Counted from the first letter of the stretch, positions 52,598 through 62,951 are shown. The stretch is 64,000 nt of DNA from Leptolyngbya sp. Heron Island J (GCF_000482245.1 NZ_AWNH01000070.1:1-64000), one strand, 5' to 3'. Notes: generated from the letters alone by a model not told the origin. Made by a program: numbers and translations.

Positions 52598-53146
52598 ATG
52601 ATGCAGGCAAAGGACATTATGACCGTTAATGTCATTACTATCAGTGGCTCAGCTACCGTTGCTGAAGCCGTTGATTTAATGAAAGATAAGGGTCTACGGG
52701 CGCTGATCGTAGACCGTCGTAGTGAAGACGATCCCTATGGCATGGTGACCGAAACTGACATTGTCTACAAGGTGGCTGCCTATGGCCACAACCCCAAGCA
52801 AATGCGGGTATTTGAAATTATGAGCAAACCCTGCGTTGTCGTCCCCCCAGATCTCGGTGTGGAGTATGTAGCCCGTCTATTTGCAAATACCAAAATCCGT
52901 CGGGCTCCTGTGGTTCAAGGTCGCCTGCTGGGGGTGATTTCGGTGTCAGACATCTTACGTAAGAGCGATTTTGTTGAAAAGCCCAAACGCTTGTTTATTG
53001 AAGATGAAATTGAAGTAGCCCGTCAGGAGGCACGCAAAGTCTGCGATGAGCAAGGAGCCACTTCACCAGCCTGTGCAGCTGCCTGGGATGTGGTCGAAGA
53101 ACTCCAGGCCACTGCTTCCCATCAGAGATCTGCTAAAAACGTCTAG
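52598..53146 (+). CDS. CBS-CP12 fusion protein
   Basis: This 182-residue protein has a CBS pair at residues 1-128 (DIMTVNVITISG, YGMVTETDIVYKVAAYG, GVEYVARLFANTKIRRAPVV). The tail is clearly CP12-like: VARQEARKVCDEQGATSPAC with its cysteine pair, then AAAWDVVEELQATASHQ. CP12 regulates the Calvin cycle by redox-controlled binding of GAPDH and phosphoribulokinase. Here only the N-terminal CP12 half is present; the GAPDH-binding C-terminal cysteine loop is missing. CBS-CP12 fusions are known in cyanobacteria as AMP-binding, oligomeric proteins. It joins energy and redox sensing. Confidence 0.9.
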   Translation: MMQAKDIMTVNVITISGSATVAEAVDLMKDKGLRALIVDRRSEDDPYGMVTETDIVYKVAAYGHNPKQMRVFEIMSKPCVVVPPDLGVEYVARLFANTKIRRAPVVQGRLLGVISVSDILRKSDFVEKPKRLFIEDEIEVARQEARKVCDEQGATSPACAAAWDVVEELQATASHQRSAKNV

Positions 53147-54601
53147 CTTAAGCGGTTGCACCTGACTAACCTACGCGTATTAATTAGCTAATCAACACCA
53201 GCCCGCTGCTTGTCCACTGTGGTCAAACAGCGGTTGGTTCCAAATAGATTGCCCTCCCTACTTCCCAGGCTGGCATTTTTTAAGTTCAGTTTGCTCCGGC
53301 ATTGAGCACAAAATTCTTGAGCAGTCACCCCTATCTGCCGTACTTTCTCGTTGAATCTGCTGCCACCCCTTAAAGCGACTTTCAGCTCACTGCAATCAAA
53401 ACTTCTACTTTAGTCTAGGTATGTTCTAGATCAGGCAATCGCTATTAAGAACAGATCAGCTTTCAAAAATATACCGGGCTAGCTCACTTTAAACAATGCC
53501 CGATCGCTCTGCTCTCAGTAATTACCTCTACAACTTTGGTATGTTTTAAGTCGGATACTTCTTAAAATCTAACCTTAACTCTTCCATCCCAATAATTTGT
53601 CTCAGGACACTTTTCCGTTATCTGGTGATATCTCGCTAATATAAAAATTATTTGTAAATCTACTTTGGTCTACATGAAAACGAATTGTTTAATAGAATAC
53701 TATCTTAAGAACGGCTCGTTCACGCTACTCCGAAGCATAGGCTGACTACTTTGTACAGGCCAACTACTTCATTTCAATTTACTGTTAAGAGAGTTGGAAA
53801 AATCTACCATATTAAAAGGTTTCTAAGCATCAGGGCCTTTCTAAGTGATAGATAAGGTAGGATCAGAAATATCTGTATCTCCAATTCATCAGGGATAACT
53901 TTTTCTGCCTCGCCCGCATATCCGTTCCATCTCATGAGCTGACTGATGAATGCCGCTTTGTTGTGTTTATGCCCTTGAAAAAATAAAAATAATTACTATC
54001 TCTTCATTGACCCCTGAGAGGTTGTAAAAAAAGGATTAAATGTGCTGGTTATCTCCCCAAATCCATCAATTTTGTGGGACTTTACGCTAGATCTTCCTAA
54101 AGTTGGGAAAACCCAAATATATCTAATTGAGATATTAGGTTGGGATATTAGGATTCTTTCCAACTAGGAAGTTTATCCAGTTCTGGATACTGCTTTTAAA
54201 GCTTCCCCCTTTAAAAGCCGCTGTCAAATAAGTATCTAAATTTCAGATTAGATTGCCGGAGAAACAGCTGCAAATAATGAATAGAGTTTTGTATCAATTG
54301 TGTTTCCCTTTAAGCCAAGTTAAAAATATCACATCGGAATAGCGCTATAGGAGCTATTTACACTATGGATAGTACTCTCAGAAATTAATTTTTTCAAGCA
54401 TTCTACAGAAGTTTGTCAAAATTGCTGATTTTTGAGGGTTTTTGGAACCTTGTTGAATCTATGTTTTTCATCAAAAACTTGATATGTAGATTCACGTGAC
54501 TTTGCTTAAAATCTCAAACTTGAGACCTGGAAGATTTTCAAGTTTTAGTTCCTTCACATTTTTATCTTCAGTTTGACTTGAGATGAGGTAGTAGTCCATG
54601 G
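53147..54601. other. 1455-bp gene-free AT-rich region upstream of the taxis operon
   Basis: I find no convincing gene on either strand. The clearest structure is a stem, GCTTTTAAAG (54192-54201) with CTTTAAAAGC (54209-54218) and a 7-nt loop, plus the small repeat TCTCAA-AC-TTGAGA (54512-54525). The length suggests a long leader, an unseen small RNA or decayed sequence. It ends at the PatA-like gene and should hold the operon promoter. Confidence 0.45.
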
Positions 54602-55927
54602 ATGGATGCCTACGGGAATTGTAAGTATATGAACATTATGAAAAGCTTGCAAAAGTCAAGAACCACAAACCCCACCAAGACTATCCGGAGTTTTCAGCCT
54701 CCAGTTTTGTTGGCAAGCTTCGTTCATACCTATGGAAGTGGGTGCTTAGAAGTTGATGCGAAATCAATGTCATGGTGGATATACTTTAAGGATGGAAAGC
54801 TTAACTATGCTTCCCATGCATCTGAAAAAAGTCTTGCATATTCTCTTAAGTGGCTGAAGTTAAAGCTAGCCATCATGAGCCATGAGGCATTGTCTTGGCT
54901 GGAAGAAAACTCCGAAGAGTTGTTAAATATCAAGCCTGAGAATATTCAATCAATTCAGTATTTTGAATATCAGATTATATGTTATCTGGTTGAGCAGAAA
55001 TACCTAGAGGTTTGGCAAGCGCAAGAGTTGATAGAACAGCTGACACGAGAGGCAATTGAGTCATTTCTGTCTCTATCAGGAGGCGCTGTCAGAATTGAAA
55101 GAGAGCTTTTTGAAATCCCTGTGTTTTCAAGGCTAGACCCTAAAGATACAATTTCAAAATGTCAAACCCGTTTAAATACTTGGAAGCTGCTGAAGCCATT
55201 AATTACATCTCCCCACCAGCGCCCCTATATTGTTAGTCAAGATGGCTTTTTTAGAACTGACAATTCAAATTTTGTTTCTCCGAGATTAAAAAGTAAGCTC
55301 GGGACTATTTTACGGGGGTATAGTATTCGTCATATCGCTGCTATTCTACAGCAAGACGAACTTGATATTGCTAAGTTTCTATATCCCTACGTTGATAATA
55401 AATCGATCATTCTCCGTGAGCCAGAGGCTCCCTTTGATCGACTCACTGGACTTGAAAGTTCTGCGCCTAAACGAATTCAGCGATTAGACTCAGCTGCCAC
55501 TGAGACTGTAGGTAGAAAATTCTCAACACCCCATACACCCACTCCTAATAAGCGTCAAAAATCTCGACCAGTGATTGCCTGTGTGGATGACAGTCCTAAT
55601 ACCTTGGATCAAATTGAACGTTTTTTAGGTGAAGAAAACTTCTCGGTATTTAAATTTCTTGAGCCCATTAAGGCCACATTCCAGCTGAAACGGCTGAAGC
55701 CGGATATCATTTTGTTAGATTTAACAATGCCAACAATTAGTGGATATGAATTATGTAGAATGCTGCGGCGTCTTCCCGGATTTGAAGATATACCAGTTGT
55801 AATGGTAACAGGCAAGAAAGGTATCATTAATAAAACAAGAGCTAAGTTAGTGGGGGCTACCGATTACTTGGAGAAACCTTTTAATAGAGCTAGTTTACTA
55901 GATGTGATATCTAGGAATTTATCTTAA
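54602..55927 (+). CDS. PatA/PixG-type response regulator (PATAN + REC)
   Basis: The protein has 441 residues. The N-terminal PATAN-like part (GSGCLEVDAKSMSWWIYFKDGKLNYASHA) is followed by a helical middle. A C-terminal receiver domain has CVDDSP, the phosphoacceptor in ILLDLTMP (about residue 377), VMVTGKKG and the lysine in YLEKPFN. PatA/PixG proteins are outputs of cyanobacterial taxis pathways, signalling to type IV pili. It heads the operon order seen in the pix phototaxis cluster. The start is uncertain: ATG 54632 or 54641 would match family N-termini as well. Confidence 0.88.
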   Translation: MDAYGNCKYMNIMKSLQKSRTTNPTKTIRSFQPPVLLASFVHTYGSGCLEVDAKSMSWWIYFKDGKLNYASHASEKSLAYSLKWLKLKLAIMSHEALSWLEENSEELLNIKPENIQSIQYFEYQIICYLVEQKYLEVWQAQELIEQLTREAIESFLSLSGGAVRIERELFEIPVFSRLDPKDTISKCQTRLNTWKLLKPLITSPHQRPYIVSQDGFFRTDNSNFVSPRLKSKLGTILRGYSIRHIAAILQQDELDIAKFLYPYVDNKSIILREPEAPFDRLTGLESSAPKRIQRLDSAATETVGRKFSTPHTPTPNKRQKSRPVIACVDDSPNTLDQIERFLGEENFSVFKFLEPIKATFQLKRLKPDIILLDLTMPTISGYELCRMLRRLPGFEDIPVVMVTGKKGIINKTRAKLVGATDYLEKPFNRASLLDVISRNLS

Positions 55928-56047
55928 GAGATATTAGAGAGCTATGGTTGTTTATTTAAAGCATAGGACGCTGTCTATCTAAAAGTATCTTTATTAGTTT
56001 GATTCCTCTACATAAAATTCAACGAACAGCTTTTGAGGTGAATAAAA

Positions 56048-56413
56048 GTGGCCAAAATCTTAGTTGTCGATGATTCTATCAATGAGTTGGAACTCATCAG
56101 CAGTTACCTAAGAAAAGGAGGTTATACGGTAATTGTAGCTACTGATGCTAAAGAAGCTTTGAACAAGGCGATAGAACATCAGCCCAATGCAATTGTTACA
56201 GACCTGGTCATGCCTGGGATGAACGGTCTGGAAATGTGCCGTAACCTGAAGAAGAATCCAGTGACTCAGAAGATGCCAATTGTCGCCTGCACATCGAAGT
56301 CAGGTGAGATTGATCGTCTTTGGGCTATGAAACAAGGTGTGAATGTATATGTCACTAAACCCTTCACTGAAGACCAACTTGTTAATGCCGTTCGATACAG
56401 CTTAAGTCAATGA
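56048..56413 (+). CDS. CheY-like response regulator, PixH/PilH type
   Basis: This 121-residue single receiver domain has VVDDS near the start, the phospho-Asp in AIVTDLVMPGMNG (about residue 52), the Thr/Ser in VACTSKSG and the Lys in YVTKPF. It starts with GTG. It probably acts as second output or phosphate sink of the chemosensory system. The CheW gene starts 4 bp before its end. Confidence 0.9.
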   Translation: MAKILVVDDSINELELISSYLRKGGYTVIVATDAKEALNKAIEHQPNAIVTDLVMPGMNGLEMCRNLKKNPVTQKMPIVACTSKSGEIDRLWAMKQGVNVYVTKPFTEDQLVNAVRYSLSQ

Positions 56414-56958
56414 ATGCATCAGTTTTAGCGCATCGACAAGTTCAACCCGGAGGAGCTGCTGGTGCGGCTTGTCTGGGCTTTGAACTGAATGAGCAAACAC
56501 CGGCACTGTTCACAATGAATCAGGTGCAGGAGATTATTGTTCTGCCAGCACAGCAGATCACGCCTATGCCAAATATGCCTCCTTGTGTGCTGGGGTTATC
56601 AACTCGACGCAGTCGAGTCATATGGTTAGTTGATTTGGCTCACATGCTGCTGGCTACACCACTGCCTGCAAATATTCGTAATTATAACGTTGTTATTATC
56701 CGTGTTGCTCAGCGATCTCAGCAACAGAATATGTTTGTATCGTCAGCTCATAATCAGGTGCTTTTGGGGTTAGTTGTGCCCACTATGAGAGGGGTTGTCC
56801 ATGTGGCACCAGAGTTGGTTCAGAAGCCTAAGGGATATTTTTCGCCAGGTCTGATGCCTTGTTTGCGTGGATGCTTACTACAGCAAGATGAAATGTTGTT
56901 AGTCTTGGATGCTGAGGCGATTGCCCGCTCTCCCATGTTGCAAAGCAACTGGGAATAA
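56410..56958 (+). CDS. CheW-like adaptor, PixI/PilI type (first)
   Basis: This 182-residue protein has a CheW fold: FTMNQVQEIIVLP, ITPMPNMPPCVLGLSTRRSRVIWLVDL and LGLVVPTMRGVVHV. It couples the receptor to the histidine kinase. It overlaps the CheY-like gene by 4 bp and precedes the receptor gene. Confidence 0.88.
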   Translation: MNASVLAHRQVQPGGAAGAACLGFELNEQTPALFTMNQVQEIIVLPAQQITPMPNMPPCVLGLSTRRSRVIWLVDLAHMLLATPLPANIRNYNVVIIRVAQRSQQQNMFVSSAHNQVLLGLVVPTMRGVVHVAPELVQKPKGYFSPGLMPCLRGCLLQQDEMLLVLDAEAIARSPMLQSNWE

Positions 56959-57020
56959 TTCTTTAATGCCTAACTTTCACAGTACTTCCTATCACTCTTA
57001 ATCTAAAAAAACTTACAACA

Positions 57021-59357
57021 ATGGCCCCCAATACAGAATTTTCGCCTCAGCTGAATAATATTCCAGCTGGTAATGGCAATCTGCCTAATGGTATGGATTC
57101 CTCTAATGATTCTGCTCTGAATACTAGTGAGCCTCAGTATGCTGGGCAGCCTGCTGCTACTGTCAATTCATCCTCTGGGGGGTTTTGGCAAAAGCTTACC
57201 CTAAGGAAAAAAGTACTTGCTCTGGCTCTATCGCTGGGAGTAGCTCCGGTTGTGGGCGTGGGTGGTCTGGGGTACTTTTTTGTGGGGCAAAGGATTGCAA
57301 CTCAGGTAAGCGAGACTCAAGAGCATACAACATCTGATATTGCTAGTTTTACTGCAGAGTTCATGGATGCTCGGTTCCAAGATTTGAGAATCTTCTCCCA
57401 ACTGAGCATGTTTGCAGATGGCAAAGTGCGTGAGGCCACAGAAATTAGCGATCGCAATGCATTTCTCCAGAACCTGGTCGAAAAATCACCCATTTATGCC
57501 GACATTGCGGTGGTTGATCTCAACGGTAACCCAGTTGCCGTCAGTAACCCAGACGGTATTCCGTCGAACGTGAGTCAAAACAACTGGTTTCAAAACATTA
57601 TGGATACCCAGGAAATTACCTGGGTTCAACCACGGGCACCACAAGCCGGAGAACTTGAAGTTGCCCTAGTCGGAGCAGCACCCATTTTTGATACCGAAAC
57701 GGGTGAGATGCTTTACATGATCCGTGTTCGTCTTGACTTTCAAGAACTAAAACAGCGGGTGAGTGATTTTGTATCGACCGATGCGGAAGTAGCCCTGATT
57801 GATGCTAATGAACAAATCTTTCTAACCAACACTGACGGTGTTGAGTCCAACCCAATTCTAACTAACCTCTCTGATTCGGTTTCCTGGCTACAGGACAGAG
57901 AGCCGCAAGTTGATATTCTGAATGAAGGGCAAAACGCTCAACTCACGGCCTATGCGCCCATTATCCATGATCCCAACAACCCACAACTTAACTGGAGCGT
58001 CGTCAGTTTAGTTGATACCTCTACTGCATTTTCTGCCTCTCAACAGCTTTTAAATACAGTCCTTGTGGGTACTGGCATTACTGTACTGTTGGTGGTCGCT
58101 GTTTCCACCTTGGTTGCTACGCGTGCGACTCTGCCAATTCTGCAAATTACTGAATCCGTAAAGCGGTTGGGGCAAGGAGATTTTGACACGCGCATCAATA
58201 CCCAAGGCAATGATGAGATTGCCCAGCTGGGTGCCAACATTAATCTCATGGCATCCCAAATTCAGACACTGCTCGTTAAACAGGAAGAATCGCTACAGCA
58301 GCAGCTCTCTACCCAAGCCCAGATGGAAAGAGCTGAAGAGGAACGCAGAAGAACTGAAGTGTTACAGCGTGAGCTAGTACAGCTTCTAAATGAGATGGAA
58401 GAGGCCTCTAGCGGTAATCTCACCGTCCGTACAGAGCTAACAGCAGGTGAGATTGGCATCATCGGTGACGTTTTCAATACCATTATTGAGAACCTGCGTT
58501 CCATTGTGATCCAGGTGAAACAGTCCGCTGGACAGGTAAACGAGTCGATTAACCACAGCGAGGGCGCTATTCAACAGCTGGCCGATGACGCCCTGGCGCA
58601 GATGGACGAAATTACCAACACCCTGAATTCAGTGGAGCAGATGTCGAACTCCATTCAGGAAGTTGCCGACAATGCTCGTCAAGCTGCCCAGGTTGCTCAG
58701 GTTGCCTCCAGCGCTGCCCAAAACAGTGGAACTGCTATGGATCGAACCGTAGAAAGTATTCTTGGCCTGCGGTCTACAGTGGCGGAAACAGGAAAGAAAG
58801 TGAAACAACTGGGTGAAGCTTCACAGCAAATTTCTCAGGTAGTTTCGCTGATTAACGAGATTGCAATGAAAACTAACCTTTTAGCCGTCAACGCTAGTAT
58901 TGAGGCTGCTCACGCTGGTGAAGAAGGTCAAGGTTTCGCAGTAGTTGCCAGCGAAGTTGGTCAGCTCGCAGAACAGTCAGCAGCTGCCACTAAAGAGATT
59001 GAGCAGATTGTGAAAAACATTCAGATGGGGACTCGAGATGTGGTAGAAGCCATGGAACGAGGCACTACTCAGGTAGTAGAAGGTACTCAACTGGTGCAAG
59101 AAACGAAAGAAGGCTTAGGGCAGATTGTGGAAGTATCACAAGAAATTGATCATCTACTCCAATCTATTTCGAAAGCAACCGTTTCACAGGCTGAAACATC
59201 TCAAACGGTGACTCAGCTCATGCAGGAGATTACCACCGCCTCTAAGCGCACCTCAGATTCTTCCCGTGAAGTTGCTGAAACACTGCAAAATACCGTAGAA
59301 GTTGCCCGCGAATTAGAATCTACAGTAGACCAGTTCAAAATTAAAACAGAAGCCTAA
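57021..59357 (+). CDS. methyl-accepting chemotaxis protein with dCache-like sensor, PixJ/PilJ position
   Basis: The protein has 778 residues. A polar N-terminal tail precedes the first membrane helix (KVLALALSLGVAPVVGVGGLG, about 65-90). A periplasmic double-Cache-like sensor follows at about 90-345 (YADIAVVDLNGNPVAVSNPDG). The second helix, at about 350-372, leads into a HAMP domain. The signalling hairpin tip is near residue 615 (EIAMKTNLLAVNASIEAAHAGE). It lacks the GAF chromophore domains of PixJ, so it should sense a soluble ligand and not light. Confidence 0.92.
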   Translation: MAPNTEFSPQLNNIPAGNGNLPNGMDSSNDSALNTSEPQYAGQPAATVNSSSGGFWQKLTLRKKVLALALSLGVAPVVGVGGLGYFFVGQRIATQVSETQEHTTSDIASFTAEFMDARFQDLRIFSQLSMFADGKVREATEISDRNAFLQNLVEKSPIYADIAVVDLNGNPVAVSNPDGIPSNVSQNNWFQNIMDTQEITWVQPRAPQAGELEVALVGAAPIFDTETGEMLYMIRVRLDFQELKQRVSDFVSTDAEVALIDANEQIFLTNTDGVESNPILTNLSDSVSWLQDREPQVDILNEGQNAQLTAYAPIIHDPNNPQLNWSVVSLVDTSTAFSASQQLLNTVLVGTGITVLLVVAVSTLVATRATLPILQITESVKRLGQGDFDTRINTQGNDEIAQLGANINLMASQIQTLLVKQEESLQQQLSTQAQMERAEEERRRTEVLQRELVQLLNEMEEASSGNLTVRTELTAGEIGIIGDVFNTIIENLRSIVIQVKQSAGQVNESINHSEGAIQQLADDALAQMDEITNTLNSVEQMSNSIQEVADNARQAAQVAQVASSAAQNSGTAMDRTVESILGLRSTVAETGKKVKQLGEASQQISQVVSLINEIAMKTNLLAVNASIEAAHAGEEGQGFAVVASEVGQLAEQSAAATKEIEQIVKNIQMGTRDVVEAMERGTTQVVEGTQLVQETKEGLGQIVEVSQEIDHLLQSISKATVSQAETSQTVTQLMQEITTASKRTSDSSREVAETLQNTVEVARELESTVDQFKIKTEA

Positions 59358-59492
59358 TCCAACCATCACTCGTCTTCAGGGATGGAGAGCCATGGTTCTC
59401 TAGCAGAATTATCTTCATCTCTAAGATCGACAGCCCGACAGTAGCCCATATCTCCTATTTCAAATCTATTTCTGCTCTATTAAATTAAAACC

Positions 59493-62400
59493 ATGTCACA
59501 TGAAGCAGATCGTGAGGTCTGGCTCAACTTCTTAGATGAAGTTGATGAATATCTCAATACTATTGAATCAGTATTACTCGGCCTTGCTGAAACCGGGGTG
59601 AATCCACAGCAGATGGATGCGGCACTACGAGCAGTCCATACGATTAAAGGCATCGGCTCAATGATCGAATGCCCATCCATGAGTCAGGTGGCCCATCAAT
59701 TCGAGGACTCCCTAAAAATTATTAGGGTTCGTCGTGGCTCAGTTGAAATGGATGCGGCGCTGGAGATACTGCTGTTGCAGGGGCTAGATACCATGCGCCA
59801 GATTAGCTCACTCCATCGTCAAGCGCTGCCGATTACCGAAGCCTGGTTGAAAGAGCAAGCCTATCCTAACTTTGAGAAACTTCGTGAGCGTCTGGGTGAG
59901 GTCCAAGCCAGTGATGAACTGGCTCTACTGGCTGAAGAATCCGACGATAGTACAGCAGCCGTCATGTTCGGCACTGAGGTGGATGAGCTGCTGGAACGAC
60001 TCACATCAGTATTAACTACACCTGGTTCTCCCTGTCTGCGGGAAGAATTGGAGATGATGGTAGAGGAGCTGAACGATCTCGGTAAAATGCTGCAGCTGGA
60101 TGCGTTCTGCGAACTCTGTGCCTCCATTGATCAGCAACTGAGAGCAGCGACCCCAGACCAGGTAGAACCGATTGCCCATCAAGCGCTAGAACTCTGGCAG
60201 CGTTCTCAAGCTTTGGTGATGGTTGGCAAACTTGATAAGATACCCACCCAGCTAGAGCCGGTTGATATTGCCGATGTCTCTAAACTGTTTGAAAATGAAC
60301 AATTAGAGTTTATGGGCTCAGAGTCATTCGTCACTGCGGAGGACTCTGAGTTTAAGACTTTAGACCTGGATACAGAAGCATTCTCGAATCTCAATTTTAT
60401 TCATGATTCAGATGTTGTAGAAGCTGAAGAGACGGTTGAGGCAGATGCCGTTGAGACCGTCGATGTTTCAGAAAAGATTGACTTTGATCAAGTTGCTTTT
60501 GTAGAAACCTTAGATACTGATCCAAGTACTACCGCTAGCGCTAGCCTGGATGAAGCAATCGCTGCAGAAATTTACGAGGAGCAGGATACTCTAGTTACGC
60601 CATCGGACGCTGTTGCAGACGATGTTCATGAGTTTGATATGGCTGGTATTGAAGCTGCAATTGAGAGCTTTAATCCATCGGACGCTGTTGCAGACGATGT
60701 TCATGAGTTTGATATGGCTGGTATTGAAGCTGCAATTGAGAGCTTTAATCCAACTGAATTTTATTTCGATGATGCCTCAGTCGCCATTGAGGAGGACATA
60801 AATTCATCCATTGAGGTTAATGAGACCGTTGTAGAGCCTCAAACTAATCTAGTTTCACCTGCTCAATCCTCAACAGCAGCAGATGATGATTTTGTAGAAA
60901 TTTTGGTTGAACCGGTAGAGTCTCCTACAGTCAATGCTCAAGATCCACAAGAAAATACGGTTCGAGTCCCCATTAAGCTCTTAACACAGTTAAATGACTT
61001 ATTTGGAGAACTGATCATTCAGCGTAATACGATCAACTCACGCCTGGATCAAATGGAGGATTTGATCAATCTGTTTTCTAAACGGATGGTGAGTCTAGAT
61101 AAAACGAACGTAGAGCTACAAACATTTTGTGATCAGCTCGCAGTTGATACCCCAGTATCTCGGATGGGATCAATCAATGGAGCTGAAGCTCGTCAAATAG
61201 AGCTGTTGGTCTCTCAAGTAGCCACCAATGTAGCCCCGTCGTGGCAAGAGACAACTAACGCACCTGCGATCGCAGATCCGCTAACAGCATCTGAACAGAC
61301 TTTCGATAGTCTGGAGCTTGATCGTTATAGTGATTTACATCTTCTATCCCAGTCCCAACGAGAAACCTTGGTGCAGCTGAGAGAAGTCTCTAGCGATGTA
61401 AAACTCAACATGCGGGAGATTAAACAGGCCTCCAGCAATTTAAACCGTACCGCTAAATCATTACAGATCAACGTGACACGGGCAAGGATGCGACCTCTGT
61501 CTGATATTGTTGAGCGCTTTCCTAGAACAGTTAGAGAGTTATCTTTGCAGTATGGCAAAGCAGTCGAACTAAAAATTTCAGGCGGGGCTACCCTAATTGA
61601 TCGCTTTGTTGCGGTACATCTTCGCGATCCCCTCATGCACTTGCTACGCAATGCATTTGACCATGGTATTGAAGATGCCGAGACCCGTCAGTTACAAGGA
61701 AAATCCCCCCAAGGCACCATTGAAATTCGAGCTACCCACAGAGGCAATCAAACCTTGATTTCCATCAGCGATGATGGGGCAGGTATTAACCTCACGAAAA
61801 TTCGCAGTCGTGCCCATCAAATGGGATTGACAGAAGACCTGCTCAATAGCATGAGTCAGAGTGAGCTCCTGGGGATGATTTTTGAACCTGGGTTCAGTAC
61901 GGCTTCTCAAGTGACCAGTTTGTCAGGTCGAGGTATTGGTATGGATGTGGTCCGTACTAGTCTTGAGCAGATTCGCAGTGAGGTTAAAGTTGACACTCAG
62001 CCTGGAGTGGGCACAACATTTACCATTAGCGTCCCCTTTACCCTTTCCATCATGCGAGTATTGCTGGTGGAAACCAGCGGTATGCAACTGGCATTTCCTA
62101 CCGATAGTATCGAAGAGATGATCCGTCTCAAAACTACGCAGATCTTCGACACGCCGGAGCAAAAAGTGATTAACTGGGAAGGGCTGACCGTGCCGCTGAT
62201 CTACCTGGATCGGTGGCTAGAGTTTCGCTGTCCGATGCGGCCCACCAATAGAGAAGCTGTGCCGATTATCAATGAGCCATCAATTCTCATTGTCAATCAA
62301 GGAGAACGCTTAAGTGGCATTCATATCGATCGGTTTTGGGGAGAACGAGAAGTTGTTATCCGTCAGATTGAAAATGTCATTAGCTTACCGCCAGGCTTTA

Positions 62401-62951
62401 ACGGTTGCACTATTTTGGAAGATGGCCATGTCGTGCCTCTAGCCGATGCCGTTAAACTGCTGGAATGGGTTGAGCGCGATGAAACAGAACAGGATGATAA
62501 CAATTCTCGTCCCCATTGGCAGAACCTGCTACAGTCTGGGCTAGGGGAGACTGAACCACCTCAACCGCTGGCCTTACCTCAGGTGCAACAAATTAATATC
62601 CTGGTGATTGACGACTCTATTAATATGCGTCGGCTGCTACGGACGACCCTAGAACAAGCTGGCTATAGTGTAGAGCAGGGCAAAGATGGTCAAGATGCGG
62701 TAGACCAATTATCTAGGGGATTAATCGTTGATGCGATTGTATGTGATATTGAAATGCCGCGCCTAGATGGATATGGTGTGCTGGCTGAGCTTAAATCTGA
62801 TGCCAGGTTTAAGAACTTACCGATTATTATGCTGACCTCGCGCGGTAGCGAAAAACATCGCCAGCTGGCGATGCGTTTAGGCGCAACTGCTTACATTACC
62901 AAACCCTATCAGGATCATGAGCTTCTGCAAATAATTGAGCAGGTACTCTAA
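59493..62951 (+). CDS. hybrid CheA histidine kinase with receiver domain, PixL type
   Basis: The protein has 1152 residues. An Hpt domain has the phospho-histidine in AVHTIKGIGSM (His49), and a second Hpt-like region without histidine lies at about 165-250. An acidic linker (250-490) includes a 25-residue repeat. The kinase core has HLLRNAFDHGIED (N box, about 716), DDGAGI and GRGIGMDVV. A CheW-like domain is at about 850-1000, and a receiver at about 1030-1152 has VIDDSIN and Asp in AIVCDIEMP (about 1084). It phosphorylates the response regulators on receptor signal. Confidence 0.93.
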   Translation: MSHEADREVWLNFLDEVDEYLNTIESVLLGLAETGVNPQQMDAALRAVHTIKGIGSMIECPSMSQVAHQFEDSLKIIRVRRGSVEMDAALEILLLQGLDTMRQISSLHRQALPITEAWLKEQAYPNFEKLRERLGEVQASDELALLAEESDDSTAAVMFGTEVDELLERLTSVLTTPGSPCLREELEMMVEELNDLGKMLQLDAFCELCASIDQQLRAATPDQVEPIAHQALELWQRSQALVMVGKLDKIPTQLEPVDIADVSKLFENEQLEFMGSESFVTAEDSEFKTLDLDTEAFSNLNFIHDSDVVEAEETVEADAVETVDVSEKIDFDQVAFVETLDTDPSTTASASLDEAIAAEIYEEQDTLVTPSDAVADDVHEFDMAGIEAAIESFNPSDAVADDVHEFDMAGIEAAIESFNPTEFYFDDASVAIEEDINSSIEVNETVVEPQTNLVSPAQSSTAADDDFVEILVEPVESPTVNAQDPQENTVRVPIKLLTQLNDLFGELIIQRNTINSRLDQMEDLINLFSKRMVSLDKTNVELQTFCDQLAVDTPVSRMGSINGAEARQIELLVSQVATNVAPSWQETTNAPAIADPLTASEQTFDSLELDRYSDLHLLSQSQRETLVQLREVSSDVKLNMREIKQASSNLNRTAKSLQINVTRARMRPLSDIVERFPRTVRELSLQYGKAVELKISGGATLIDRFVAVHLRDPLMHLLRNAFDHGIEDAETRQLQGKSPQGTIEIRATHRGNQTLISISDDGAGINLTKIRSRAHQMGLTEDLLNSMSQSELLGMIFEPGFSTASQVTSLSGRGIGMDVVRTSLEQIRSEVKVDTQPGVGTTFTISVPFTLSIMRVLLVETSGMQLAFPTDSIEEMIRLKTTQIFDTPEQKVINWEGLTVPLIYLDRWLEFRCPMRPTNREAVPIINEPSILIVNQGERLSGIHIDRFWGEREVVIRQIENVISLPPGFNGCTILEDGHVVPLADAVKLLEWVERDETEQDDNNSRPHWQNLLQSGLGETEPPQPLALPQVQQINILVIDDSINMRRLLRTTLEQAGYSVEQGKDGQDAVDQLSRGLIVDAIVCDIEMPRLDGYGVLAELKSDARFKNLPIIMLTSRGSEKHRQLAMRLGATAYITKPYQDHELLQIIEQVL
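60600..60749. repeat. 75-bp perfect tandem duplication inside the CheA gene
   Basis: The units 60600-60674 and 60675-60749 are identical base for base and keep the frame, encoding SDAVADDVHEFDMAGIEAAI plus flanking residues twice in the acidic linker. Exact identity indicates a recent event. Confidence 0.92.

Noticed and set aside
60600-60749. Considered as a CRISPR or intergenic repeat array
   Set aside because: There are only two copies, without spacers, inside a coding frame.
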